Shown: in pieces, positions 28,983 through 36,706 of the stretch | Layout of the letters: every line of letters begins with the position of its first letter | Position numbering within the stretch: position 1 is the first letter of the stretch | Source of the DNA: Alicyclobacillus fastidiosus | Lineage (GTDB): Bacteria > Bacillota > Bacilli > Alicyclobacillales > Alicyclobacillaceae | DNA length: 64,000 bases | Direction: 5' to 3' | NCBI RefSeq assembly: GCF_026651875.1 | Contig: NZ_CP104067.1 | Location: 2,356,001 to 2,420,000 of the forward strand | Notes under the pieces: model-generated | The model's database searches: none | What the model was told of the DNA's origin: nothing | The model's input: the letters and a program-made list of their open reading frames with translations, nothing else | Made by a program: the position numbers and the translations under genes

Positions 28983-29004
28983 GCACGGGGAGGCCCTGCC
29001 TAGG
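28978..29004 (+). terminator. Hairpin between glycosyltransferase and deacetylase genes
   Basis: CCTAGGCA and TGCCTAGG form a perfect 8-bp stem with an 11-base loop directly at the glycosyltransferase stop codon. There is no T-run, so it may protect or attenuate the transcript rather than end it. Confidence 0.4.
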
Positions 29005-29022
29005 AGACGAGGGGGCGTCAGC

Positions 29023-29733
29023 TTGGCTTGGTGGTTGACTGTGATTCTGATTGTACTTATCCTTTTAGTTCTCTATTGCGCGTTTCCGACGGTCTGGACG
29101 CGTGGGTTCGGGCGATCGATGCGTACGACTGGGATGGACGGAACGGTATCCTTGACCTTCGACGACGGTCCGAATCCAACTTACACGCCGCGACTGCTCG
29201 ACGCGTTGAAAGCTCACGATATTCAGGCGACATTCTTTGTACTCAGTGAGCGTGCGTTGCAGTATCGGGACATTGTTGAGCGCATGATAGCTGAGGGACA
29301 CGATGTGCAGGTGCACGGCAGCCGACACTGGTTTGTCCCGTTTCTGCACCCATTGGCTGCCCGCATGCAGTGCGTTGGAGCAGCTAAGGTATTGGAACAG
29401 TCATTTCCCCTGTCCGTTCGCGTGTACCGTCCGACTTGGGGAGCGGCCAATCTGGCATCGCTGTTTGCCGTTTGGCGCCAGCGGATGATTCTCTGCACGT
29501 GGAACGTCATGGTGGGGGATTGGCGGGTGACGGAACCGGACGAATTGGTCCGGCGAATTGTTGGCAAGCTACAAAACCAAAGTGTCATCGTGTTGCACGA
29601 CAGCGACCATACGTTTGGTGCTGAACGCGGAGCGCCGGAACGCGTCGTTCAAGCGATTCCCGGTATCTCGGACGCGGTTAAGTCCCGAGGGCTTCGCTTC
29701 GTCAGAATCTGCGATTGTCTGGGGGAGTCATGA
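29023..29733 (+). CDS. Membrane-anchored polysaccharide deacetylase (NodB domain)
   Basis: The 236-residue protein has one N-terminal membrane helix and a carbohydrate esterase 4 domain facing outward. Motif 1 is TFDDGPNP with both aspartates, motif 2 is HGSRHW with the two metal histidines, motif 3 is RPTWGAAN, and IVLHDSD carries the late catalytic histidine. Such enzymes remove acetyl groups from N-acetylglucosamine in peptidoglycan or related polymers. The TTG start follows GAGGGGG. It overlaps the next gene, so its product probably works with the glycosyltransferases around it. Confidence 0.88.
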   Translation: MAWWLTVILIVLILLVLYCAFPTVWTRGFGRSMRTTGMDGTVSLTFDDGPNPTYTPRLLDALKAHDIQATFFVLSERALQYRDIVERMIAEGHDVQVHGSRHWFVPFLHPLAARMQCVGAAKVLEQSFPLSVRVYRPTWGAANLASLFAVWRQRMILCTWNVMVGDWRVTEPDELVRRIVGKLQNQSVIVLHDSDHTFGAERGAPERVVQAIPGISDAVKSRGLRFVRICDCLGES

Positions 29734-30377
29734 TGCGAAAGCGTGTGTTGCGGCGCATCTTCGACGTTTGGGAACTCATTTTTCACAAGATATGTCATCT
29801 CGAGGACATCGAGCCCGGGGTAGAGCACTTGTTCTACATAACAAGACGCAGGTATCTGGGCCGGATGTTTTCGGTGGACGGCGTCTCTGTCAAGCGGTTC
29901 GACCCGGTCGTCGAACTCCACATCAACAATGCGCTCGTCGAGCGCAGGTTGCGCGAGAACGAAAACGTTGTTCGAGCGATGGTCCAACTCATCCGTCAGG
30001 CTCGACAATCTCTACCGGCGCTTGCAAACGCCGTTCAAGGAGACAAATATCGCGATGCAGAGGTTTTGTACGGGATTACGTTTATCCATCGCGGCATTGA
30101 GCGCCTTGGGTTTCAGACGCTCCCACTCGACGAGAGCAGTCTGATGACTCGGATTACCAAATGGCACTTGAGGAACGTGCTTAAGATGTTGAACCCCCAT
30201 GCAGACGATATTTTGCGTACGCACAGCAGTATGCTGGAGCCGCGCCTCGTAGTGGCCACCAAAGCTGGCATGATTGCGCGCTATCAGTCTCCCCCTGAAG
30301 CAGGGGTGGAGACAGCGGAAGGTTCTGCGGCAGACTATGGTGCCACCTCGGCCTATTCGTTCACAGCTGAGCCATGA
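29730..30377 (+). CDS. YkoP-like protein of unknown function
   Basis: This 215-residue soluble-looking protein resembles B. subtilis YkoP. It has MRKRVLRRIFDVWELIFHK at the start, GMFSVDG-like hydrophilic core segments (GRMFSVDGVSVKRFDPVVEL) and HINNALVERRLRENENVVRA. There is no signal or clear membrane helix. The start overlaps the deacetylase stop by four bases and its own stop overlaps the next gene, so it is translated as part of the envelope-sugar operon. No enzymatic motif is recognised. Confidence 0.65.
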   Translation: MMRKRVLRRIFDVWELIFHKICHLEDIEPGVEHLFYITRRRYLGRMFSVDGVSVKRFDPVVELHINNALVERRLRENENVVRAMVQLIRQARQSLPALANAVQGDKYRDAEVLYGITFIHRGIERLGFQTLPLDESSLMTRITKWHLRNVLKMLNPHADDILRTHSSMLEPRLVVATKAGMIARYQSPPEAGVETAEGSAADYGATSAYSFTAEP

Positions 30378-31492
30378 GAGTGCTTTTGTTCTATGCGTCG
30401 TTCGGGGACGGACATCGTCAAGTGGCACACGCGATTCAAGATGTCCTTCAACAAGAGTATCGCGCGGAAGTCTCGTTAGTAGACCCATTTCGCCAGACGA
30501 GCCGTGCGTTGGCCGCGTTCAACGAATGGGTCTACGAAACGCTCACCGCTTATGCGCCCTTTCTATATGGGTGGAGCTATAATTGGACCCGTCGGCTTTC
30601 GCCACAGCATGTCTTGTGGAAGTTGTTAGCTACTCTGTCGCGGCGGGCGACATGGGCGAAGGTACTCGCTCACCAGCCTGATATCGTGGTGCAGTTGTTC
30701 CCAGATCACGCCCTTGCCAAATACCCACCGACCCTTATTAGCCGCCCCGTCATCGTAACCGCGTTGACCGATTACGCACTACACAGTCGCTGGTTTCACG
30801 CGAACGTGGACTTGTACCTCATGCCAACCGACGACATCGTCCTTGAAGCGGCTCGTTTTCAAACGGCAGGAAGTAAAGTCGTCGTCAGTGGAATCCCAAT
30901 TCGCGACCAATTCAGTGTGTGTCGGCTGGATTCTGATGCGCCGCAGGGCGCCATTGTGATCTCGGCGGGGGGGAGAGGAGTTTTCCCGAATTTATCGTTT
31001 GTGCTCACCGCCTTACTTGAGCAGTTCACTGATCGGCACATTGCGGTTTTGTGTGGACGCAACGACAAGATGCGCGAAAAGGTGCAGGAAATCGCCCAAT
31101 CGGATGGTTCGGGGCGATTGTCGGCTGTGTCATTCACAGACGATGTAGCGTCCTACGTCCAGCGCGCTTCGTTCGTCGTGGCGAAGGCAGGCGGAATTTC
31201 CGTTTCCGAGTGCCTGTCGGCGGGTGCGCCGATGCTCTTTTACAAGCCGCAACCGGGTCAGGAGTACCACAATGCCAAAGTGGTTGCCCACTTGGGCGCC
31301 GGGCAAATTGCAGAGGGCAGGAGAGAGTTCCTATCTGTGTTGAAGCGATTTAAAGGTGAGTCGCTCGTGGATATGTCAAAGGCGGCTATCGCTATCGCGC
31401 ATCCAGACGCTGCTGTGAGAGCGGCGAGGGCTATCGTGCAAACGTGGGAGTGGACGACGAGGAAAGAACAGTTGGCTCGGCGTGATCTTTAG
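30374..31492 (+). CDS. Second MGDG-synthase-like glycosyltransferase
   Basis: At 372 residues this is a paralogue of the enzyme at 27807. It starts VLLFYASFGDGHRQVAHAIQ, has the interdomain SAGGRGVFPN and VLCGRNDKMREKV segments and the donor site AKAGGISVSECLSAGAPMLF, then PQPGQEYHN. It overlaps the YkoP-like gene by four bases (ATGA). Two related transferases flanking a deacetylase suggest sequential building of one glycolipid or polymer, for example a lipid-anchored disaccharide. This product is an inference. Confidence 0.82.
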   Translation: MRVLLFYASFGDGHRQVAHAIQDVLQQEYRAEVSLVDPFRQTSRALAAFNEWVYETLTAYAPFLYGWSYNWTRRLSPQHVLWKLLATLSRRATWAKVLAHQPDIVVQLFPDHALAKYPPTLISRPVIVTALTDYALHSRWFHANVDLYLMPTDDIVLEAARFQTAGSKVVVSGIPIRDQFSVCRLDSDAPQGAIVISAGGRGVFPNLSFVLTALLEQFTDRHIAVLCGRNDKMREKVQEIAQSDGSGRLSAVSFTDDVASYVQRASFVVAKAGGISVSECLSAGAPMLFYKPQPGQEYHNAKVVAHLGAGQIAEGRREFLSVLKRFKGESLVDMSKAAIAIAHPDAAVRAARAIVQTWEWTTRKEQLARRDL

Positions 31493-31519
31493 AGGCGTCT
31501 TGCGGCGCCACGCGAACGA

Positions 31520-31556
31520 ATAAAAGTCCGCCTTATGGGATAAGGCGGACTTTTAT
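31520..31556. terminator. Bidirectional terminator between the glycosyltransferase operon and the flavin reductase
   Basis: A perfect 17-bp stem (starting ATAAAAGTCCGCC) closes on a GGG loop, with A-rich and T-rich flanks on either side. It lies between two convergent genes and should work in both directions. Confidence 0.9.
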
Positions 31557-31564
31557 GACTCTCA

Positions 31565-32044
31565 TCACTTCGATTGAAATTCCCCGTAGTGACCTGCGTA
31601 GTAGAGCAGGGGGCTTCCTTTATCGCTCACCTCTGCATGCACGACTTCACCGATGAGTATGATATGGTCTCCGCCATCTACTTCCCGCGCCAATTTGCAT
31701 TCCAATTTGACGAGAACCCCATCGAGAAGCGGGCTTCCGAGCGGTCCAAGCCGGTAGCGCACCGAACTCAATTTGTCATCCATCTTGCTGGCAAAATGAT
31801 TTGACAAATCGCTCTGCTGATCACTGAGGATATTGACCGCGAAAGCCCTTGCGTGACGGGCCAAGTGGAGCGTAGAGGACGATTTATCAATGCACGCTAG
31901 CACGTACGGCGGATTGAGAGACAGAGAGCAGAACGCCGATACGGTCAAGCCGGAGAGTTGACCGTCGTGTGCCATCGTTACTACGGTGACGCCGCTGGCA
32001 AAATGACCAAGGGCATGTCGGAATGCTGCTGCATCAATTGCCAT
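31565..32044 (-). CDS. Flavin reductase-like FMN-binding protein
   Basis: This 159-residue split-barrel flavoprotein belongs to the NAD(P)H:flavin oxidoreductase family. It shows FRHALGHFASGVTVVTM, the FMN-phosphate region GLTVSAFCSLSLNPPYVLAC, HARAFAVNILSDQQ and the C-terminal ILIGEVVHAEV with YYAGHYGEF. Members supply reduced flavin to two-component monooxygenases. No functional partner monooxygenase is adjacent; a broken luciferase-type monooxygenase lies 5.5 kb away. The ATG follows AGAGGGG. Confidence 0.88.
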   Translation of the reverse strand: MAIDAAAFRHALGHFASGVTVVTMAHDGQLSGLTVSAFCSLSLNPPYVLACIDKSSSTLHLARHARAFAVNILSDQQSDLSNHFASKMDDKLSSVRYRLGPLGSPLLDGVLVKLECKLAREVDGGDHIILIGEVVHAEVSDKGSPLLYYAGHYGEFQSK

Positions 32045-32194
32045 TGAAATGCCCCTCTCATCAAGTCAAGTTTATCCACAGTCTATTTTATCCTATGAAT
32101 AATTGCGAGTAAAACATCCTCTGTTACCAGATTTCACTTCTGTTAGTGTATGATTCCGCCATCCCATCAATCTGCATGTTCTATCAATTTTTGA

Positions 32195-32224
32195 TTGATA
32201 TCGACACGTTTTTCGGGTTATAAT
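32195..32224 (+). promoter_or_regulatory. Sigma-A promoter for the LysM-NlpC/P60 gene
   Basis: TTGATA (32195-32200) and TATAAT (32219-32224) are 18 bases apart, with a transcription start expected near 32231. This leaves a leader of about 130 bases. Confidence 0.75.
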
Positions 32225-32230
32225 CAATCT

Positions 32231-32361
32231 AGCGCAGCCAAAAAAAGTCCATTCTCTATGCGCTGGAGGCAGGGGACCGCTTCTTTCTGACATAGTCTGC
32301 ACGATGATCATACATAGAGAAGCTATGGAAAGTATCGGTTAATTCACATATTTGGTGCAGC
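32231..32361 (+). promoter_or_regulatory. Structured 5' leader with competing pairings
   Basis: TTCTCTATG (32252-32260) can pair with CATAGAGAA (32313-32321). The same left arm can pair with CATAG at 32291, and the same right arm can pair with CTATG at 32323. CTGCAC (32297) is complementary to GTGCAG (32355-32360), directly before the ATG. Mutually exclusive pairings that reach the start codon are typical of a switch. c-di-AMP riboswitches often precede such wall hydrolases, and GGCAGGGGACC slightly recalls that class, but its other conserved blocks are missing. Confidence 0.4.
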
Positions 32362-33261
32362 ATGTCGTTCAAGACTATTCGAATCGATAGGTCACCCGGC
32401 AGGACGGAAATGGGGCTTGCTTCTGTGCGTTTTAAACTGCTGATGGGTTTATCGTCAACCGCCGTGATAGGTTTATCCCTCTCCACCGTGTACGCCGAAA
32501 CCGTGCAGTACACCGTTCGAAGTGGGGACTCTCTTTGGGCAATCGCGTCGAAGTATCACACCACGGTTTCATCCATCGAGTCTGTGAACGGGTTGAAATC
32601 TGATGTACTCCATCCAGGACAACACCTCGTCGTCAACACAACTACCAGTACCTCCGACACGAAGACAGTGGCCGCTACGACGTCAAAAACCGCAAGTTCG
32701 TCCTCCTCGTCGTACACAGTGAAGTCAGGCGATACGCTCTGGTCTATCAGTCAGCGCTACGGAGTCTCTCTGTCGTCTCTTGAGGCATGGAACCACCTTA
32801 CGTCGAGCAGCATCCTCCATGTGGGCCAGAGGCTCGTCATCAAGGGCGGATCGGCTACGCTTGGAAGTCGCAGCGGTTCCCCGGCGGCCGACTTGACAGA
32901 CGCGCTTGGGTATCAGGTTGCGCAATACGCCGAACAATTTACGGGTGTTCCGTACGCGTGGGGTGGTACGTCGCCAAGCGGATTTGATTGTTCCGGTTTC
33001 GTCCAATATGTATATGCGCATTTTGGAACACTCCTCCCGAGAACCAGTTATAGCCAGTATGGTACGGGTACGAGCGTTTCCGAGTCGAGTCTGTTGCCGG
33101 GAGATATTGTCTTCTTTGACACTTACGGCAGTGGCGCTTCTCATGATGGTATATATGTGGGGAATGGTCAGTTTATTAATGCGGCGAGTGTCAAAGTGGA
33201 AATCGACAGCTTATCTAGTGACTATTGGGCCTCGCACTACATTGGGGCGCGGCGTCTGTAA
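32362..33261 (+). CDS. Secreted LysM-NlpC/P60 cell-wall endopeptidase
   Basis: The protein cuts peptide bonds in peptidoglycan outside the cell. After a signal peptide ending VYAE there are two LysM wall-binding modules (YTVRSGDSLWAIASKY and YTVKSGDTLWSISQRYG) joined by a Ser/Thr linker. The NlpC/P60 domain has the catalytic cysteine in SGFDCSGFVQYVY, histidine in ASHDGIYVGNG and the third residue region NAAS. The first ATG at 32362 abuts the leader; an ATG at 32410 would give a tidier signal peptide and is an alternative start. Confidence 0.92.
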   Translation: MSFKTIRIDRSPGRTEMGLASVRFKLLMGLSSTAVIGLSLSTVYAETVQYTVRSGDSLWAIASKYHTTVSSIESVNGLKSDVLHPGQHLVVNTTTSTSDTKTVAATTSKTASSSSSSYTVKSGDTLWSISQRYGVSLSSLEAWNHLTSSSILHVGQRLVIKGGSATLGSRSGSPAADLTDALGYQVAQYAEQFTGVPYAWGGTSPSGFDCSGFVQYVYAHFGTLLPRTSYSQYGTGTSVSESSLLPGDIVFFDTYGSGASHDGIYVGNGQFINAASVKVEIDSLSSDYWASHYIGARRL

Positions 33262-33271
33262 TGCTTTTGAT

Positions 33272-33310
33272 AAATGAACCCGCACATCGCGCAGAGGTGC
33301 GGGTTCATTT
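33272..33310 (+). terminator. Terminator after the NlpC/P60 gene
   Basis: AAATGAACCCGCAC and GTGCGGGTTCATTT form a perfect 14-bp stem with an 11-base loop, ending in a short T-run. Confidence 0.85.
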
Positions 33311-33344
33311 ATGTTCAAATGGGTTGTGCGGAACGTTAGATGCT

Positions 33345-33482
33345 TCACACCCAAGCGTTTATCGATAAATAACTCGCAGTGCCCACCACTAATATGACCG
33401 ACAAGGCCACAGCTGTGCGTTCCGCAAACTGAATCACTCGCTGTAGCGTGACTATCGGGTCCTTTGGGGTGTTTGACTTCAC
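33345..33482 (-). CDS. Small single-span membrane protein, 45 residues
   Basis: On the minus strand a GTG at 33482 opens 45 codons: a polar start with KSNTPKDPIVTLQRV, then a hydrophobic span (about residues 24-41: TAVALSVILVVGTASYLS) and a short tail INAWV. AAGGG lies about ten bases upstream, and a TATAAG -10-like hexamer is further upstream. Composition and topology look like a real small membrane peptide, but no family is recognised. It lies downstream of phoU in the same direction. The remaining bases between 33311 and 33685 show nothing else. Confidence 0.5.
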   Translation of the reverse strand: MKSNTPKDPIVTLQRVIQFAERTAVALSVILVVGTASYLSINAWV

Positions 33483-33685
33483 TTGCGTCACGCCCTTTTC
33501 GCATCATGATGTATGCTTATAGTGTAACACCAAGATGTGAAGTTCAATCATTTTTCGTTACAGAAATTTGTGAAGCTTATGTCACAGAAACATCGATTGG
33601 ACGCGGGATATGACGCATTTTGTCGAACGAGTATCCGGTTTGAAGACGGCCTTAGAACGTATAGATATACGCTGACAAACGCCGT

Positions 33686-34342
33686 TTAATTTAAGTCCGA
33701 GCGCTCTCCGGAGATGATATAAATTACGCTTTCTCCGATGTTTGTCGCGTGATCTCCAATTCGTTCGAGGTACCGCCCGCAGAAGGCAAGCGTCATCGCC
33801 TGGGAAGTAGCGGACGGCTGAGCGGCACTCAAGTTGAACAGTTGTTCGACGATTCGCCGGTATCGATGGTCCACCTGGTCGTCGAGAGATGCCAGTTGCT
33901 TTGCTGCCTCCATATCGTTGTTGACATAGGCGTTGAGCGCTTCGGAAATCATTTGATCGACGATTTTGGCCATCTCCTGAATATCGTCGAGCGGCGCCAC
34001 GAGTGTCTGCCCGTTCAAGCGGATGGTGGACTTTGCAATGTCTACCGCCAAATCGCCCATTCGCTCCAAGTCCATCGACAGGCGCATACCCGAGACGATT
34101 TTGCGCAGATCTGTGGCTACAGGCTGTTGTGTGGCGATGAGACGAATGCACAAATCCTCAATGTCGTGGTCTTGGCGATTGATCTTGATGTCGTTATCGA
34201 CCACTTCCTTCGCTAAAGCGACGTTGGAACCTTCGAGCGCCGAGACCGCCACTCGAATGGCTTCCTGGATGTCACCGCCCATTCGGAGCAATTTCAACTT
34301 GAGTTCCTTCAAAGCGATGTCAAACGACTGTCGTTGTTGCAT
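33686..34342 (-). CDS. phoU: Phosphate transport regulator PhoU
   Basis: PhoU is a helical-bundle metal-binding protein that damps the Pst transporter and PhoR signalling when phosphate is plentiful. The ~218-residue frame has both halves of the repeat: RQSFDIALKELKLKLLRMGG then the duplicated metal motifs EVVDNDIKINRQDHDIED and RMGDLAVDIAKS / RIGDHATNIGESVIY. The ATG at 34342 is preferred since GGAGGG sits six bases before it. It follows pstB with only a short gap and shares its transcript. Confidence 0.93.
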   Translation of the reverse strand: MQQRQSFDIALKELKLKLLRMGGDIQEAIRVAVSALEGSNVALAKEVVDNDIKINRQDHDIEDLCIRLIATQQPVATDLRKIVSGMRLSMDLERMGDLAVDIAKSTIRLNGQTLVAPLDDIQEMAKIVDQMISEALNAYVNNDMEAAKQLASLDDQVDHRYRRIVEQLFNLSAAQPSATSQAMTLAFCGRYLERIGDHATNIGESVIYIISGERSDLN

Positions 34343-34370
34343 GCTCATCCCTCCAGCTTGCATGTTGTGG

Positions 34371-35123
34371 TCACCCGAAGCGTCCCGTGATATAGTCCTC
34401 TGTCCGGCTATCGGTCGGTTTCGTGAAGATGGCGGTCGTCTCGCCGTACTCAATCAGTTCCCCTTGTAGGAAAAATGCGGTCTTGTCGGCGATGCGGGCA
34501 GCCTGTTGCATGTTATGTGTGACGATCACCACGGTATAATCGTTCTTTAGCTGCTGTACAAGCTCTTCTACGCGCATCGTGGAAATTGGGTCTAGCGCTG
34601 AGGCTGGCTCGTCCATGAGGAGGACATCGGGCTCTACGGCCAGCGCGCGAGCGATGCAGAGCCGCTGCTGTTGGCCGCCTGACAGCGCGGTGGCCGGTTT
34701 GTTCAGCCGATCCTTTACTTCGTCCCAGAGGGCCGCCATCTGGAGGCTTTGTTCGACGCGCTCTCTCAGTTCTGTCTGGCGTTTTACGCCGCCAAGCCGC
34801 AACCCCACAGCGACGTTGTCAAAGATGGACATCGTCGGAAAAGGGTTCGGTTTCTGAAAGACCATCCCTACGACTCGTCGAACGTCCACTGGGTCCAGCG
34901 CATAAATGTCTTCGTCACCGAGCCTTACTTGGCCCTGAACTCTCGCATACGGCGCCGTTTCGTGCATCCGATTCAAGCAGCGGATGAACGTGGATTTACC
35001 ACAGCCGGAGGGCCCGATAATCGCGGTCGCCATTTTAGCTTCCAAGTGAATGTTGATGTCCTTGAGCGTATGTTGCACCCCATACCAGGCGTGTAAATTT
35101 TGAATCGTCATGGATTTACCCAA
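34371..35123 (-). CDS. pstB: Phosphate ABC transporter ATP-binding protein PstB
   Basis: PstB powers phosphate import by PstCA. The 250 residues show Walker [10 protein letters not shown], the RCLNRMHE stretch typical of PstB, the Q-loop VFQKPNPFP, signature LSGGQQQRL, Walker [14 protein letters not shown] and the H-loop VTHNMQQA. The TTG at 35123 has GGAG nine bases upstream; an ATG four codons later is possible. It lies on the opposite strand from pstSCA, with phoU downstream, so the usual pstSCAB-phoU operon is split in two. Confidence 0.95.
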   Translation of the reverse strand: MGKSMTIQNLHAWYGVQHTLKDINIHLEAKMATAIIGPSGCGKSTFIRCLNRMHETAPYARVQGQVRLGDEDIYALDPVDVRRVVGMVFQKPNPFPTMSIFDNVAVGLRLGGVKRQTELRERVEQSLQMAALWDEVKDRLNKPATALSGGQQQRLCIARALAVEPDVLLMDEPASALDPISTMRVEELVQQLKNDYTVVIVTHNMQQAARIADKTAFFLQGELIEYGETTAIFTKPTDSRTEDYITGRFG

Positions 35124-35303
35124 CGAACGTCACTCCAATCACTCTCCCGCAACCCTTTAAATTTTACAAACGGTTGAGAGAAATGAACTCGAAGCAAAGT
35201 TTAGCTTGGTGGTGTTAAAAATGTGTTTGGCTCAAGTGAAGTTTGTGTAAACGAACAGAAGATTGGGCGTGGTGTGAGCTGAGCCTAACGGTGGGAATGA
35301 AGG

Positions 35304-35341
35304 TGGGCCTGCTGAACGTGCATGACGCACAAGCAGGCCCA
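35304..35341 (-). terminator. Hairpin after the GNAT gene
   Basis: TGGGCCTGCT and AGCAGGCCCA form a 10-bp stem, with GTGC/GCAC nested inside. It lies at the 3' end of the minus-strand acetyltransferase gene and has no clear T-run. Confidence 0.5.
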
Positions 35342-35350
35342 TGAGGTGAA

Positions 35351-35893
35351 TTACGGTTTCCAGGTGAGGACGTCGTCCGGATCCGCTGGTAATCTACCAT
35401 AGTGCTGTTTTGCGTGGAAATTGTGAATCTGATCGCATACCACTTGCATTTGTTCGAGAATATCTCGTTCGGACGTGGAGGATGGGCTCCAGTAGTAGAT
35501 ATCCATGGTATAGGACGTTCCATCAGCAGTTTCTCTTGTATAGTCAATGTTCTGTGCTTTTCGAAAGCCGTTCTTAAGGTAGAAATGAACGCGCTTCTCG
35601 GTGTCCGGATTTGCATGTGTCGCGGGCTCTACTTCTGCCAATAACGTCTTGCCACGCTGCTTGAAGGCGTTGATGACGCGAGTTCCAATACCGCCTCCGC
35701 GAGTTTTGGGATTCACCAAGAGGTAATCGATGAAGATGAATTCCTCAAAATTCGCATAGATAATCAGGTATTCGTCCGTCTGTTCTCGTAGGTACGCGGG
35801 ATGCTCTTCGAACAATTCCTCCATCTGCGCGGGACTCTTCAACTCGTGCTCCGGAAAATAATTTTCCAGTCGCTCGTACCAGCCATGTTCCAT
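35351..35893 (-). CDS. GNAT-family N-acetyltransferase
   Basis: This 180-residue protein has the GNAT acetyl-CoA motif A: FIFIDYLLVNPKTRGGGIGTRVINAF, where R-G-G-G-I-G-T binds the pyrophosphate of CoA. The preceding strand and the C-terminal VHFYLKNGFRKAQNI region complete the fold. The acceptor substrate is unknown. The first ATG follows a GGAG site. It is probably in one transcript with the cupredoxin-like gene upstream. Confidence 0.82.
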   Translation of the reverse strand: MEHGWYERLENYFPEHELKSPAQMEELFEEHPAYLREQTDEYLIIYANFEEFIFIDYLLVNPKTRGGGIGTRVINAFKQRGKTLLAEVEPATHANPDTEKRVHFYLKNGFRKAQNIDYTRETADGTSYTMDIYYWSPSSTSERDILEQMQVVCDQIHNFHAKQHYGRLPADPDDVLTWKP

Positions 35894-35910
35894 CGCGTTA
35901 CGCTCCTTAC

Positions 35911-36288
35911 CTACTTGTCTGTGACGATGAATCGCCCTTCAAATTCCGGATGGCTGTCTGCCTTCGGGTCGCTGTACATGACAAATGACCCTGCTTGCCA
36001 AGGGGAAAACTCGACATCTGACGTTTCACCCGGTCCGAGCGTGCGCGTGTAGATTCGGTACTCAGGAATTGCAAACTCATGAAGCTCTTTTCCCTTATTC
36101 TCGATGTGCAGGTGAACGGGATGGTGCAGGAGCTCCGTGAGTTTGTTCGGGGAAAAACCGTGGTCCGTAATGACGACGGTCACATTCTGGTCTTTTGCCT
36201 CCACTGGCGAGGGAAGAGCGACTAGCGCGAAGACGAGGGATGCGCCAATTGCGCAGGCCACCTGGACAGATATTTTGGAACGGCTCAT
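35911..36288 (-). CDS. Exported cupredoxin-like protein without the copper cysteine
   Basis: A signal peptide ending PSPVEA precedes a ~100-residue beta domain: VTVVITDHGFSPNKLTELL, VHLHIENKGKELHEFAI and a final SHPEFEGRFIVTDK. This matches the plastocyanin/cupredoxin fold of small copper-binding proteins. The histidine of LHEF is present, but the loop that normally supplies Cys-His-Met reads YSDPKADSHPEFEG without cysteine, so a classic blue type-1 site cannot form. It might bind Cu with His/Met only or be structural. The ATG at 36288 has GGAG upstream. Confidence 0.75.
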   Translation of the reverse strand: MSRSKISVQVACAIGASLVFALVALPSPVEAKDQNVTVVITDHGFSPNKLTELLHHPVHLHIENKGKELHEFAIPEYRIYTRTLGPGETSDVEFSPWQAGSFVMYSDPKADSHPEFEGRFIVTDK

Positions 36289-36474
36289 ACGTTTCACTCC
36301 ATCAAGTGATTTACGCACGATACGTTTCCCGGAAAATCACAAAAACATGCATGTTTTTACACGATTCTCGCAGAGGCGACAAAAAATTCTGATAGATGAC
36401 ATCCATCTCTCAAGTTGCACGCATTCGAGAGTAGGTGAGGGGCGACTAGGGGAGTGATGGTGATAGAACGACAA

Positions 36475-36504
36475 TAGAGCCACGGCTTATTCAGCGTGGC
36501 TCTA
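36475..36504. terminator. Hairpin in the gap before the ATP-grasp pseudogene
   Basis: TAGAGCCACG and CGTGGCTCTA form a perfect 10-bp stem around ten bases. It lies in the non-coding stretch 36289-36706, which shows no other supported feature. Confidence 0.5.
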
Positions 36505-36706
36505 CTGTGATGCGAACTCGCGAAATGATTACATTCACAGCTTAACGCACGCTAGTGTGACGTGGGACATCTGTAAGCGCTTTGAATGTGACAATTCCGT
36601 GTCGAAGGCGAGAACGGCAAACAGGAATTTGAAATTGTGTCAGTATTCGTCGAACCATTCGTTCGCGTTTCACCATCTGACAAACTTTTACCTACTTTCT
36701 TCGTGT

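Noticed and set aside
32231..32361. Definite c-di-AMP (ydaO-type) riboswitch
   Set aside because: Only one short block resembles it; the GGGGUGAAUC-like and closing GUCAGCUAACC-like blocks are absent.
33211..33507. 98-residue minus-strand frame over the terminator
   Set aside because: It crosses a strong terminator; the smaller frame at 33345-33482 in another register has better coding signs.
36557..36706. N-terminal part of the ATP-grasp frame
   Set aside because: The sequence is unlike the family and is read-through of non-coding DNA.
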